Of a DNA stretch of 34,342 bases, positions 27,822-34,342 are shown piece by piece. The stretch's first letter is position 1. The number at the start of each line of letters is the position of its first letter. Source of the stretch: Pseudomonadota bacterium (GTDB lineage: Bacteria; Pseudomonadota; Gammaproteobacteria; Steroidobacterales; Woeseiaceae); NCBI GenBank assembly GCA_022564475.1, contig JADFLJ010000005.1, positions 1 to 34,342 of the forward strand. The letters run 5' to 3'. The notes under the pieces were generated by a model, which saw nothing but the letters and a program-made list of their open reading frames with translations, was not told where the DNA came from and did not search any database. The translations under genes were made by a program, and so were the position numbers.

Positions 27822-28430
27822 ATGAAGATGAAATCCGCTGCCATTCCTGCGACGCTGCTCACGCTTTGCGCAATTTTCGCGCCGCCCGCCCTTGCCGAGG
27901 GCAACATTGATCGCGGCAAGACGCTCGCGTACACCTGTTTGGGCTGCCACGGGATCGAAGGCTATCGGAATGCCTACCCGTCGTATCGTGTGCCGAAGCT
28001 TGGCGGCCAAAAGGCGGCCTATATAGCAGCCGCGATCAAGGGCTACCGCGATGGCATGCGCACGCATCCGACGATGTCTGCCCACGCCGGCAGCCTGTCC
28101 GATCAGGACATTGACGATGTAGCAGCATTCATCGCGTCGATTGGCACAGCGACCGTCGCAGCCGGGGGCTCCAAAAACACCAACCTGGAAGCGGCACAAA
28201 CTTGTGTTGCCTGCCACGGGCAGAACGGCATCAGCGTGAACCCGACCTGGCCGACGCTGGCCGGACAGCACGAGGATTACCTCGTCAAGGCGCTCAATCA
28301 GTATCGCGATGGCACGCGCAAGGAAGCCGTCATGACACAAATGGCCGCGGCATTGACCGATGCTGACGTCGATTTGCTGGCGCGCTATTATTCGAGGCTG
28401 AAAGGACTTGAGACCACGCTGCCGGACTAA
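27822..28430 (+). CDS. Di-haem cytochrome c (cytochrome c4-like)
   Basis: The 202-aa product has a signal peptide ending ALA-EG and two CxxCH haem sites, CLGCH (39-43) and CVACH (128-132). Met85 in THPTMSAHAG and Met171 or Met174 can serve as axial ligands. The two repeated domains and the length match cytochrome c4, a periplasmic electron carrier to terminal oxidases. The start is the first ATG of the MKMK pair (27822); a second at 27828 is possible, and the ribosome site is weak. It is followed after 21 bp by an MBL-fold gene. Confidence 0.93.
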   Translation: MKMKSAAIPATLLTLCAIFAPPALAEGNIDRGKTLAYTCLGCHGIEGYRNAYPSYRVPKLGGQKAAYIAAAIKGYRDGMRTHPTMSAHAGSLSDQDIDDVAAFIASIGTATVAAGGSKNTNLEAAQTCVACHGQNGISVNPTWPTLAGQHEDYLVKALNQYRDGTRKEAVMTQMAAALTDADVDLLARYYSRLKGLETTLPD

Positions 28431-28451
28431 GCAGGCAGGAACACCAGCAAC

Positions 28452-29438
28452 ATGAATCGGCCATCAGCACACACCATAGAGTTCAGCGATGGCGTTTTCG
28501 CGATCGATACCGAGTACGCGCGTCCCATGCAGGACGCAAGCCATCTAATTGTTGAAGGCAGCAAAGCGGCGTTCGTCGACACAGGCGCGAACGACAGCGT
28601 GCCGCTGTTGCTCGACGCACTTGATCAGTGCGGACTGACGCCCGCCGACGTTGACTACGTTTTTCTAACGCACATTCATCTTGATCACGCGGGTGGCGCC
28701 GGCCTGCTTATGCAGCAATTGCCGGCCGCGCGTTGCGTTGTTCACCCGCGCGCTGCGCGCCACATGATCGACCCCTCGAAACTGATCGCCGGCACGATCG
28801 CCGTGTACGGCGCGGAAACGACACAAAAAACATATGGCGACATTCAGCCGATCGACGAGCAGCGAATTGACATCGTCGAAGACGGACAGTGGATAGACTT
28901 CAATGGCCGCAAGCTGCAAACGATATTCACCGAAGGACACGCGAGGCATCACTACGTGTTGAACGACCCGACGTCACGCGGCGTGTTCACGGGTGACGCG
29001 TTCGGTGTTTCCTATCGTGAAACGGACACGGACAATGGCGCGATCATTTTTCCGACGACAACGCCGATCGACTTCGACCCCGAAGAAGCACACAAGTCCA
29101 TCGATCGCATCATGGCGTGTAAGCCCGAGCACGTATATCTAACCCATTACAGCAAAGTGGTGGATCTTGAGCGGCTGGCGCAGGACATGCATCAGGCTAT
29201 CGACGACTATGTTGAGATAGCACTCGCAAACGAAGATGCGGCCGATTGCGAACAAGCCATACAAGACGGTTTGTTCGACTACATGTGCGGGCGCCTGGAG
29301 AAACACGGATTTACGGGCGACCGTGACGAAATGTGGTCGATCATGAGCATCGACGTAAGGCTGAACGCGCAGGGCCTGGATGTCTGGCTTAATCGACGCC
29401 GGAAAGCGCAGGAAAGAGCCGGCGCTGCGCATGGATAA
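28452..29438 (+). CDS. MBL-fold metallo-hydrolase
   Basis: The 328-aa protein carries the metallo-beta-lactamase metal motif HIHLDH (His74, His76, Asp78, His79), a later TEGHARHH histidine, and GDAFG with the metal-bridging Asp. These imply a di-metal (usually zinc or iron) hydrolase. The family covers glyoxalase II, lactonases and other hydrolases, and the C-terminal half does not decide among them. It starts 21 bp after the cytochrome gene and overlaps the next gene's start by 8 nt, so all three are probably one transcript. No signal peptide, so it is cytoplasmic. Confidence 0.88.
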   Translation: MNRPSAHTIEFSDGVFAIDTEYARPMQDASHLIVEGSKAAFVDTGANDSVPLLLDALDQCGLTPADVDYVFLTHIHLDHAGGAGLLMQQLPAARCVVHPRAARHMIDPSKLIAGTIAVYGAETTQKTYGDIQPIDEQRIDIVEDGQWIDFNGRKLQTIFTEGHARHHYVLNDPTSRGVFTGDAFGVSYRETDTDNGAIIFPTTTPIDFDPEEAHKSIDRIMACKPEHVYLTHYSKVVDLERLAQDMHQAIDDYVEIALANEDAADCEQAIQDGLFDYMCGRLEKHGFTGDRDEMWSIMSIDVRLNAQGLDVWLNRRRKAQERAGAAHG

Positions 29439-30420
29439 GTTTCGCGCGTATCGAATAGACCAGCAGGACGGCAAGATCGTCGCGGCTTTTCAGGAGCTCG
29501 ACATCGATGATCTGTCTCCCGGCAATGTTGTCGTCAGGGTCAGTCACTCGACAATCAACTACAAAGATGCGCTGGCCGCGACGGGTGCCGGAAGAATCCT
29601 GCGCCGCTATCCGCTGAACGGCGGCATTGATTTCGCCGGTAGGGTCGAGAGCTCGGACGACGCCGCATTTCAGCCGGGTACACAGGTGTTTATGAATGCC
29701 TGCGGCCTCAGTGAAACGATCGATGGTGGCTATGCCGAATTTGTACGCGTCGATAGCAAAAACCTCGAGCTTGTTCCCGCGGGAATGACCGCAGCTGAAA
29801 TAATGCAGATCGGAACGGCCGGCTTTACCGCGGCGCTCGCAATTCACCGCATGGAGGAAAACGGACAGCGACCCGAGAACGGCCCCATCGTGGTGACGGG
29901 TGCGACGGGCGGCGTGGGCAGCATCGCGATCGACATGCTGGATGCGCGTGGCTACGAAGTCGTGGCGGTGACGGGCAAGACGAGTGCAGAGAAATACCTG
30001 AAGAGCATCGGAGCGCGACAGGTTCTGGCGCGCGAGCAGATTGATTTCGGCAAGCGTCCGATGGAGAAAGCGCAGTGGGCAGGCGCCATCGATAATCTGG
30101 GCGGCGAAATCCTGACCTGGCTAACACGCACGATGGAATACGGCGGCAATATCGCGAGCATTGGTTTGGTGTCGGGCATCTCGCTAAACACGACGGTTTT
30201 GCCCTTCATCCTGCGAGCCGTTTGCCTGCTCGGCATTAACTCGGTCGATACGCCACGGGCGTTGCGAAAAACGGTCTGGTCCCGCATTGCCGACGATCTC
30301 AGGCCGCGGCATCTGGACAAGATCAGCCATCGGACCATTTCCTTCGATGAATTGCCGGGCGCGTTTCAGGCATACCTCGATGGCACGGTGACCGGACGAA
30401 CGCTGGTGGAAATATCGTAG
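29431..30420 (+). CDS. acuI: Acryloyl-CoA reductase-like oxidoreductase (AcuI/YhdH)
   Basis: The 329-aa medium-chain dehydrogenase/reductase matches the YhdH/AcuI subfamily: MDKFRAYRIDQQ start, STINYKDALAATGAGRILRRYPLNGGIDFAG, and the nucleotide-binding VTGATGGVGSIAIDML. AcuI reduces acryloyl-CoA to propionyl-CoA with NADPH and so lowers toxic acrylate. I chose the ATG at 29431 because it gives the conserved start; a longer frame exists upstream. It overlaps the MBL gene by 8 nt and lies 319 bp before prpB, whose pathway consumes propionyl-CoA. The link is an inference from family and position. Confidence 0.85.
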   Translation: MDKFRAYRIDQQDGKIVAAFQELDIDDLSPGNVVVRVSHSTINYKDALAATGAGRILRRYPLNGGIDFAGRVESSDDAAFQPGTQVFMNACGLSETIDGGYAEFVRVDSKNLELVPAGMTAAEIMQIGTAGFTAALAIHRMEENGQRPENGPIVVTGATGGVGSIAIDMLDARGYEVVAVTGKTSAEKYLKSIGARQVLAREQIDFGKRPMEKAQWAGAIDNLGGEILTWLTRTMEYGGNIASIGLVSGISLNTTVLPFILRAVCLLGINSVDTPRALRKTVWSRIADDLRPRHLDKISHRTISFDELPGAFQAYLDGTVTGRTLVEIS

Positions 30421-30432
30421 ACGCGGCTAATG

Positions 30433-30516
30433 CAGGCCGGCGCGGGTGCGCTTGTTTGCTAGCTACTCGCTGCGCTCCTCGAATGCGTCGCAAACAAGCG
30501 CACCCGCGCCGGCCTG
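30433..30516. repeat. 27-bp perfect inverted repeat (large hairpin)
   Basis: The arms 30433-30459 and 30490-30516 pair at all 27 positions, around a 30-nt loop with CTCGCTGCGCTCCTCG. The left arm begins CAGGCCGGCGCGGG. It follows the acuI stop by 12 bp. It could terminate acuI transcription or be a dispersed repeat element; no transposase is near, and there is no T-run. Confidence 0.85.
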
Positions 30517-30674
30517 TAGCTGTCTCCCTGAAAGAGCAGCAGTGCCGATAGCTGCCTCCTGAATAAAGCAGTGTTCTGCTGCGGCCGCGTAAGTGGCCGG
30601 CAGCAGTAACACGGTAATAGCCCGACCAACCTATTTGGGAAACGGGTGTCCGATGATTTAAACTCCCCTCCCTG

Positions 30675-30710
30675 CCGGATTTTAATCCAGATTAAAACTT
30701 TTGAATCCGG
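30675..30710. promoter_or_regulatory. Nested palindrome upstream of prpB, candidate operator
   Basis: The 18-mer TTTTAATCCAGATTAAAA (30680-30697) is 8-bp arms around a 2-nt spacer. An outer pair, CCGGATT (30675-30681) and AATCCGG (30704-30710), encloses it. The site ends 30 nt before the prpB ATG, where a repressor would block transcription. I did not find the sigma-54 motif used by classical PrpR. Confidence 0.55.
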
Positions 30711-30739
30711 CCAATTCGTACGCAGTCAAAGGATTCGAG

Positions 30740-31630
30740 ATGAGTGCTGGAACACGTTTCCGGGCCGCACTCGAGGCGGAACGCCCGCTTCAGATAGTCG
30801 GCACGATCAACGCATACACGGCCTTGCTGGCGGAAAAAGCAGGCCACAAGGCCATCTATTTGTCGGGTGCCGGTGTCGCCAATGCTTCATTCGGGTTGCC
30901 GGACCTGGCCATGACCACGCTAAACGACGTGTGCGAGGACATTCGCCGCATCGCCTCCGCGACCAGTCTGCCGTTGCTCGTGGACGCTGACACGGGCTGG
31001 GGCAGTGCGCTCATGATTTCGCGCACGGTTCGCGAAATGACCCGGGCCGGCGCGGCGGCCTGCCATATTGAAGATCAGGTCGCCGAAAAACGTTGCGGGC
31101 ACCGACCCGGCAAGGCACTCGTCGAGACCGGCGAGATGTGCGATCGCCTGAAGGCGGCAACCGACGGCCGGATCGACGATGGTTTCGTCATCATGGCGCG
31201 CACCGACGCGCACGCTGTCGAAGGACAGCAGGCAGCCATCGAGCGTGCCGTCGCTTACGCGGCAGCCGGGGCCGACATGATTTTTGCGGAGGCGCTCACG
31301 ACGGTCGAGGAATACAAGCAGTTCACCGACGCCGTTGACGTGCCGGTACTCGCGAACCTGACGGAATTCGGCAAGACACCGCTGTTCACAAGCGATGAGA
31401 TGACGGCCGCCGGCGTACGCATGACCCTGTATCCGCTGAGCGCGTTCCGGGCGATGTCCGCAGCGGCGCTTGGCGTTTACGAGACGATTCGCAACGACGG
31501 CACGCAGAAAGAAAGCATCGATAACATGCAAACACGCGAAGAGCTCTACGATGTTCTCGGCTACCAAGCCTACGAAGACAAACTCGACGAATTGTTCGCC
31601 GAAAGAAAAAGGAACACAAATGGCAACTAA
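30740..31630 (+). CDS. prpB: 2-methylisocitrate lyase
   Basis: PrpB splits 2-methylisocitrate into pyruvate and succinate in the methylcitrate cycle. The 296-aa protein matches the E. coli length and has DADTGWG (metal binding) and the KRCGH catalytic motif (117-121, Cys119). The ATG at 30740 is chosen because AAAGGA lies about 6 nt upstream; the longer frame from 30701 starts at TTG and adds 13 unsupported residues. It is the first gene of prpBCD; the operator-like palindrome upstream and an 11-nt overlap with prpC suggest coordinated expression. Confidence 0.97.
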   Translation: MSAGTRFRAALEAERPLQIVGTINAYTALLAEKAGHKAIYLSGAGVANASFGLPDLAMTTLNDVCEDIRRIASATSLPLLVDADTGWGSALMISRTVREMTRAGAAACHIEDQVAEKRCGHRPGKALVETGEMCDRLKAATDGRIDDGFVIMARTDAHAVEGQQAAIERAVAYAAAGADMIFAEALTTVEEYKQFTDAVDVPVLANLTEFGKTPLFTSDEMTAAGVRMTLYPLSAFRAMSAAALGVYETIRNDGTQKESIDNMQTREELYDVLGYQAYEDKLDELFAERKRNTNGN

Positions 31631-32738
31631 GAAAACAGGCGGCCTGGCAGGCGTGACCGCGGGCGCAACACACATATGCACCGTAGGCAAAGAAGGCGCC
31701 GGGCTGACGTATCGTGGTTATGACATCTACGATCTGGCAGACAACGCCAGCTTTGAGGAGGCCGCGTTTCTGTTGTTGCACGGCCATTTGCCGACGCAGT
31801 CCGAACTCGATGACTACATCGCGAAATTGAAATCCAATCGTGGCCTGCCGGACGCACTCAAAAACGTTCTTGAAATGATTCCGGCCGACGCTCCGCCAAT
31901 GGACGTGTTGCGCACAGGCGTTTCGTTTCTGGGCAACATCGAGCCCGAAGGGGATTTTTCGAATCAACAAAACGTTGCCGATCGACTGCTCGCCATTTTC
32001 CCGTCGATGTTGATGTACTGGCATCGCTATCACACAGACGGTGTGAAAATCGACACCGAAACAGACGATGACAGCGTTGCGGGACATTTCCTGCACCTGC
32101 TGCACGACGAGGCGCCCAGGGAACTGCACCGCAAGAGTCTCGACACAACATTGATTCTCTACGCTGAGCACGAGTTCAATGCGTCAACATTCGCAGCACG
32201 CGTTATTACGGGCACCCTGTCCGACATGCACTCTGCCGTAACGGGCGCGATCGGTGCGTTACGCGGTCCGCTACACGGCGGCGCAAACGAAGCGGCCATG
32301 GCATTGATCTCGAAATTTGATTCGGCTGAAGCAGCGACGGCGGGTGTTCAGCAAATGCTCGCGAACAAGGATCTGATCATGGGCTTCGGCCACCGCGTTT
32401 ACACAACGTCGGATCCGCGCAACGTCGTGAACAAGAGAATGTCCAAAATGCTGGCAGACGATGTGGGCAACAGGATTCTCTACCCGGTGTCCGAGGCCGT
32501 CGAAACAGTAATGTGGGACGAGAAGAAACTATTCGCGAATGCAGATTTCTTTGCAGCGAGCGTGTACCACTTCATGGGCATACCGACCTATCTGTTCACG
32601 CCTATCTTTGTCTGCTCGCGCATCACGGGCTGGGCAGCACACATCATGGAACAGCGCGCCGACAATAAGCTCATTCGTCCCGCGGCTGACTACATCGGTC
32701 CGTCCCTGCAGGAATGGATACCGATCGATAATCGTTGA
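31620..32738 (+). CDS. prpC: 2-methylcitrate synthase
   Basis: PrpC condenses propionyl-CoA with oxaloacetate to give 2-methylcitrate. The 372-aa protein is a citrate-synthase fold with [14 protein letters not shown] and MGFGHRVY, both holding catalytic histidines, and the substrate-binding [12 protein letters not shown] near the end. The ATG at 31620 sits 11 nt inside the prpB end and is preceded by AAGGA. An open frame reaches back to 31470 but overlaps prpB and lacks a ribosome site. It is followed by prpD 11 bp later. Confidence 0.96.
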   Translation: MATKKTGGLAGVTAGATHICTVGKEGAGLTYRGYDIYDLADNASFEEAAFLLLHGHLPTQSELDDYIAKLKSNRGLPDALKNVLEMIPADAPPMDVLRTGVSFLGNIEPEGDFSNQQNVADRLLAIFPSMLMYWHRYHTDGVKIDTETDDDSVAGHFLHLLHDEAPRELHRKSLDTTLILYAEHEFNASTFAARVITGTLSDMHSAVTGAIGALRGPLHGGANEAAMALISKFDSAEAATAGVQQMLANKDLIMGFGHRVYTTSDPRNVVNKRMSKMLADDVGNRILYPVSEAVETVMWDEKKLFANADFFAASVYHFMGIPTYLFTPIFVCSRITGWAAHIMEQRADNKLIRPAADYIGPSLQEWIPIDNR

Positions 32739-32749
32739 AGGAATCATTA

Positions 32750-34198
32750 ATGTCCAACGCAGACATACGCTCGGCCGTCCGTCCTGACTGGGACCAGGTC
32801 CTGCTCGACATCGCTGACTACGTCTGCGATTTCAACAGCAACTCCGAGCTCGCTTTTGAGACGGCGCACTACTGCCTTATGGATACCATCGCATGCGGTT
32901 TTCTGGCGCTCGATTATCCGGCTTGCACCAGGATGCTTGGGCCAGTTGTGCCGGGCGCAAGCTTTCCGGGCGGTGCGCGCGTACCGGGAACCTCTTACGA
33001 ACTCGAGCCCGTCATGGCGGCATTCAACATCGGCACCATGAATCGCTGGCTGGACTTCAATGACACCTGGCTGGCCGCGGAGTGGGGCCATCCGTCGGAC
33101 AATCTGGGCGCTATCCTCGCGGTCGCCGACTACCTGAGCCGACAACGCCGCCTCAAGGGCGACGCGCCACTGAAAATGCGCGACGTGTTGGCGGCCATGA
33201 TCAAGGCACATGAAATTCAGGGAGTGCTCGCGCTGGAGAACAGTTACAACCGTGTCGGCCTGGATCACGTGTTACTTGTGCGTGTTGCATCGACTGCGGT
33301 GATTACGCGCATGCTCGGTGGCGATCGCGAGCAGGTGCTTAACGCCGTATCGAACGCATGGATCGACGGCGGCGCTTTGCGTACCTATCGTCACGCGCCG
33401 AACACCGGGTCACGCAAGAGCTGGGCTGCCGGTGACGCCACAAGTCGTGCCGTGCGTCTCGCGCTTATCGCGATGACAGGCGAGATGGGTTATCCGTCCG
33501 CATTGAGCGCGCCGACCTGGGGTTATTACGACGTGTTATTCAAGGGCAGGGAATTCCAGTTGCACCGCCCGTATGGCGATTACGTCATGGAAAATGTGTT
33601 GTTTAAAATTTCCTACCCGGCGGAGTTCCATTCGCAGACCGCGGTCGAAGCTGCGATGACGCTGCACGCACAGGTTAAAGACCGTATCGATGACATCAGC
33701 AAGATTGTGATCGAAACGCAGGAAGCGGCCGTGCGCATCATCGACAAGACCGGGCCGCTCGATAACCCGGCTGATCGTGATCACTGCATCCAGTACATGG
33801 TTGCAGTGCCGTTGATCTTTGGTCGCCTGACGGCAGCGGATTATGAAAACGACGTTGCCAACGATCCGAGAATTGACACCCTGCGCGACAAAATGGACGT
33901 CTCAGAAAACACGCAATACACCAAAGACTATTTCGATCCCGAGCTGCGTTACATCGGAAATTCGGTGCAGGTATTTTTCAACGACGGCACGAGCACGGAT
34001 CGCGTAGAAGTACATTTCCCTATCGGTCACCGTGAGCGACGCGAAGAGGGAATACCGGTGTTGATTGAGAAATTTGAAAGCAGCGTTTCGCCCAGGCTGG
34101 CCGATAGACAATGGGAAGAGCTGCAGGCATTGTGTGTCGATCATGAAAAACTGGCCGAAACCGATGTTGATGACTTCATGGCACTGCTTGTTGCGTAG
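32750..34198 (+). CDS. prpD: 2-methylcitrate dehydratase
   Basis: PrpD dehydrates 2-methylcitrate toward 2-methylaconitate. The 482-aa protein (E. coli 483) has the PrpD/MmgE fold: [52 protein letters not shown] and [16 protein letters not shown]. The ATG at 32750 has GAAGGA about 7 nt upstream; a TTG five codons earlier overlaps that site. The operon here ends with prpD, without acnD, prpF or a regulator gene nearby, so aconitase must supply the next step from elsewhere. Confidence 0.96.
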   Translation: MSNADIRSAVRPDWDQVLLDIADYVCDFNSNSELAFETAHYCLMDTIACGFLALDYPACTRMLGPVVPGASFPGGARVPGTSYELEPVMAAFNIGTMNRWLDFNDTWLAAEWGHPSDNLGAILAVADYLSRQRRLKGDAPLKMRDVLAAMIKAHEIQGVLALENSYNRVGLDHVLLVRVASTAVITRMLGGDREQVLNAVSNAWIDGGALRTYRHAPNTGSRKSWAAGDATSRAVRLALIAMTGEMGYPSALSAPTWGYYDVLFKGREFQLHRPYGDYVMENVLFKISYPAEFHSQTAVEAAMTLHAQVKDRIDDISKIVIETQEAAVRIIDKTGPLDNPADRDHCIQYMVAVPLIFGRLTAADYENDVANDPRIDTLRDKMDVSENTQYTKDYFDPELRYIGNSVQVFFNDGTSTDRVEVHFPIGHRERREEGIPVLIEKFESSVSPRLADRQWEELQALCVDHEKLAETDVDDFMALLVA

Positions 34199-34342
34199 CA
34201 AAAACCGCAAATCGAACAAAATCAGAGTCGCGAGTCTCGCGCTCACAAGCCTCGTGGTTTGCAGCGCGGCAGCCGACGACGTTGTGCAGACCTTTGCCAA
34301 CGATGGCAACCTGGTCATGGAAGGGGTTCCGGCCATCCCTGA
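34191..34342 (+). CDS. Probable S9 family peptidase, N-terminal fragment (runs off window)
   Basis: The frame is open to the end of the window. From TTG 34191 it reads a basic n-region ([11 protein letters not shown]), a hydrophobic segment ending VVCSAAA, and then [22 protein letters not shown], which resembles the start of the mature domain in exported S9 (prolyl oligopeptidase) peptidases. An in-frame ATG at 34170 would add seven residues and overlap prpD by 29 nt; the TTG start overlaps by 8 nt. The signal peptide is fairly clear, but the family call rests on a short fragment and is only moderately supported. Confidence 0.55.
   Translation, partial: MRSKNRKSNKIRVASLALTSLVVCSAAADDVVQTFANDGNLVMEGVPAIP

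Larger units (their letters stand above)
30421..30739. other. 319-bp gap before prpB, no gene
   Basis: No gene or RNA is recognised here. It holds the 27-bp inverted repeat near its left end, a GC-rich stretch (30550-30620) with a CGGCC/GGCCG mini-hairpin, and the nested palindrome just before prpB. Confidence 0.6.

Noticed and set aside
30433-30516. Integron attC-like site
   Set aside because: The hairpin is attC-sized but lacks the GTTRRRY/RYYYAAC core sites, and no integrase or cassette is near.
30421-30739. Sigma-54 promoter for prpBCD
   Set aside because: No TGGCAC-N5-TTGC pattern is visible, so PrpR-type control is not supported here.
30920-31690. 256-aa open frame antisense to prpB and prpC
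   Set aside because: It overlaps clearly coding prpB and shows no recognisable domains or start signal.

Overview
The window is the replication-origin neighbourhood of a gammaproteobacterial chromosome, probably a free-living marine or sediment lineage. The evidence is the gene set gyrB-recF-dnaN-dnaA / rpmH-rnpA-yidC-mnmE, a gammaproteobacterial-length GyrB (813 aa), lipoprotein and outer-membrane signals, and cytochrome c4-like, Opp and methylcitrate-cycle genes. I cannot fix genus or family from sequence alone.

Layout. (1) 1-349 is the 3' end of a PlsC-type acyltransferase, convergent with the leftward block. (2) 353-11033 is read leftward: dnaA, dnaN, recF, gyrB, a membrane-anchored glutathione S-transferase-like gene (apparently frameshifted near its 3' end), three tandem small lipoproteins of one family, and an M13 zinc metallopeptidase lipoprotein. 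The dnaA-dnaN gap (9474-9680) is AT-rich and holds five DnaA-box-like 9-mers, so it is the best oriC candidate. Two parS-like sites lie inside recF. (3) 11245-14909 is read rightward: rpmH, rnpA, yidC, mnmE, followed by a small outer-membrane beta-barrel gene. (4) 15661-19027 is a leftward operon of a secreted alpha/beta hydrolase, a NatA-type ATPase and a NatB-type permease, joined by 4-nt overlaps. (5) 19240-26309 is rightward: mnmG, then a peptide ABC transporter (binding lipoprotein, two permeases, fused double ATPase). It ends at a 50-nt near-perfect palindrome. (6) A leftward DUF945/YdgA-like gene diverges from cytochrome c4-like, MBL-fold hydrolase and YhdH/AcuI-type reductase genes. 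(7) After a 319-bp spacer with a 27-bp perfect inverted repeat and a nested operator-like palindrome comes prpB-prpC-prpD, and then the 5' end of a probable S9 peptidase.

How it fits together. The core is replication initiation (DnaA, DnaN, RecF, GyrB, oriC, parS) with genes pointing away from the origin on both sides, plus translation, secretion and tRNA-modification genes (rpmH, rnpA, yidC, mnmE, mnmG). Around it are peptide-handling functions (M13 peptidase, TAP-like hydrolase, Opp transporter, S9 peptidase) and a C3-acid module (AcuI-like acryloyl-CoA reductase next to the methylcitrate cycle).

I see no defence system, CRISPR array, prophage, tRNA or rRNA. The least explained items are the tandem lipoprotein triplet, the GST frameshift, the two large inverted repeats and the prp upstream palindrome. 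I do not claim a new biological system here; the lipoprotein triplet is the closest to undescribed biology.
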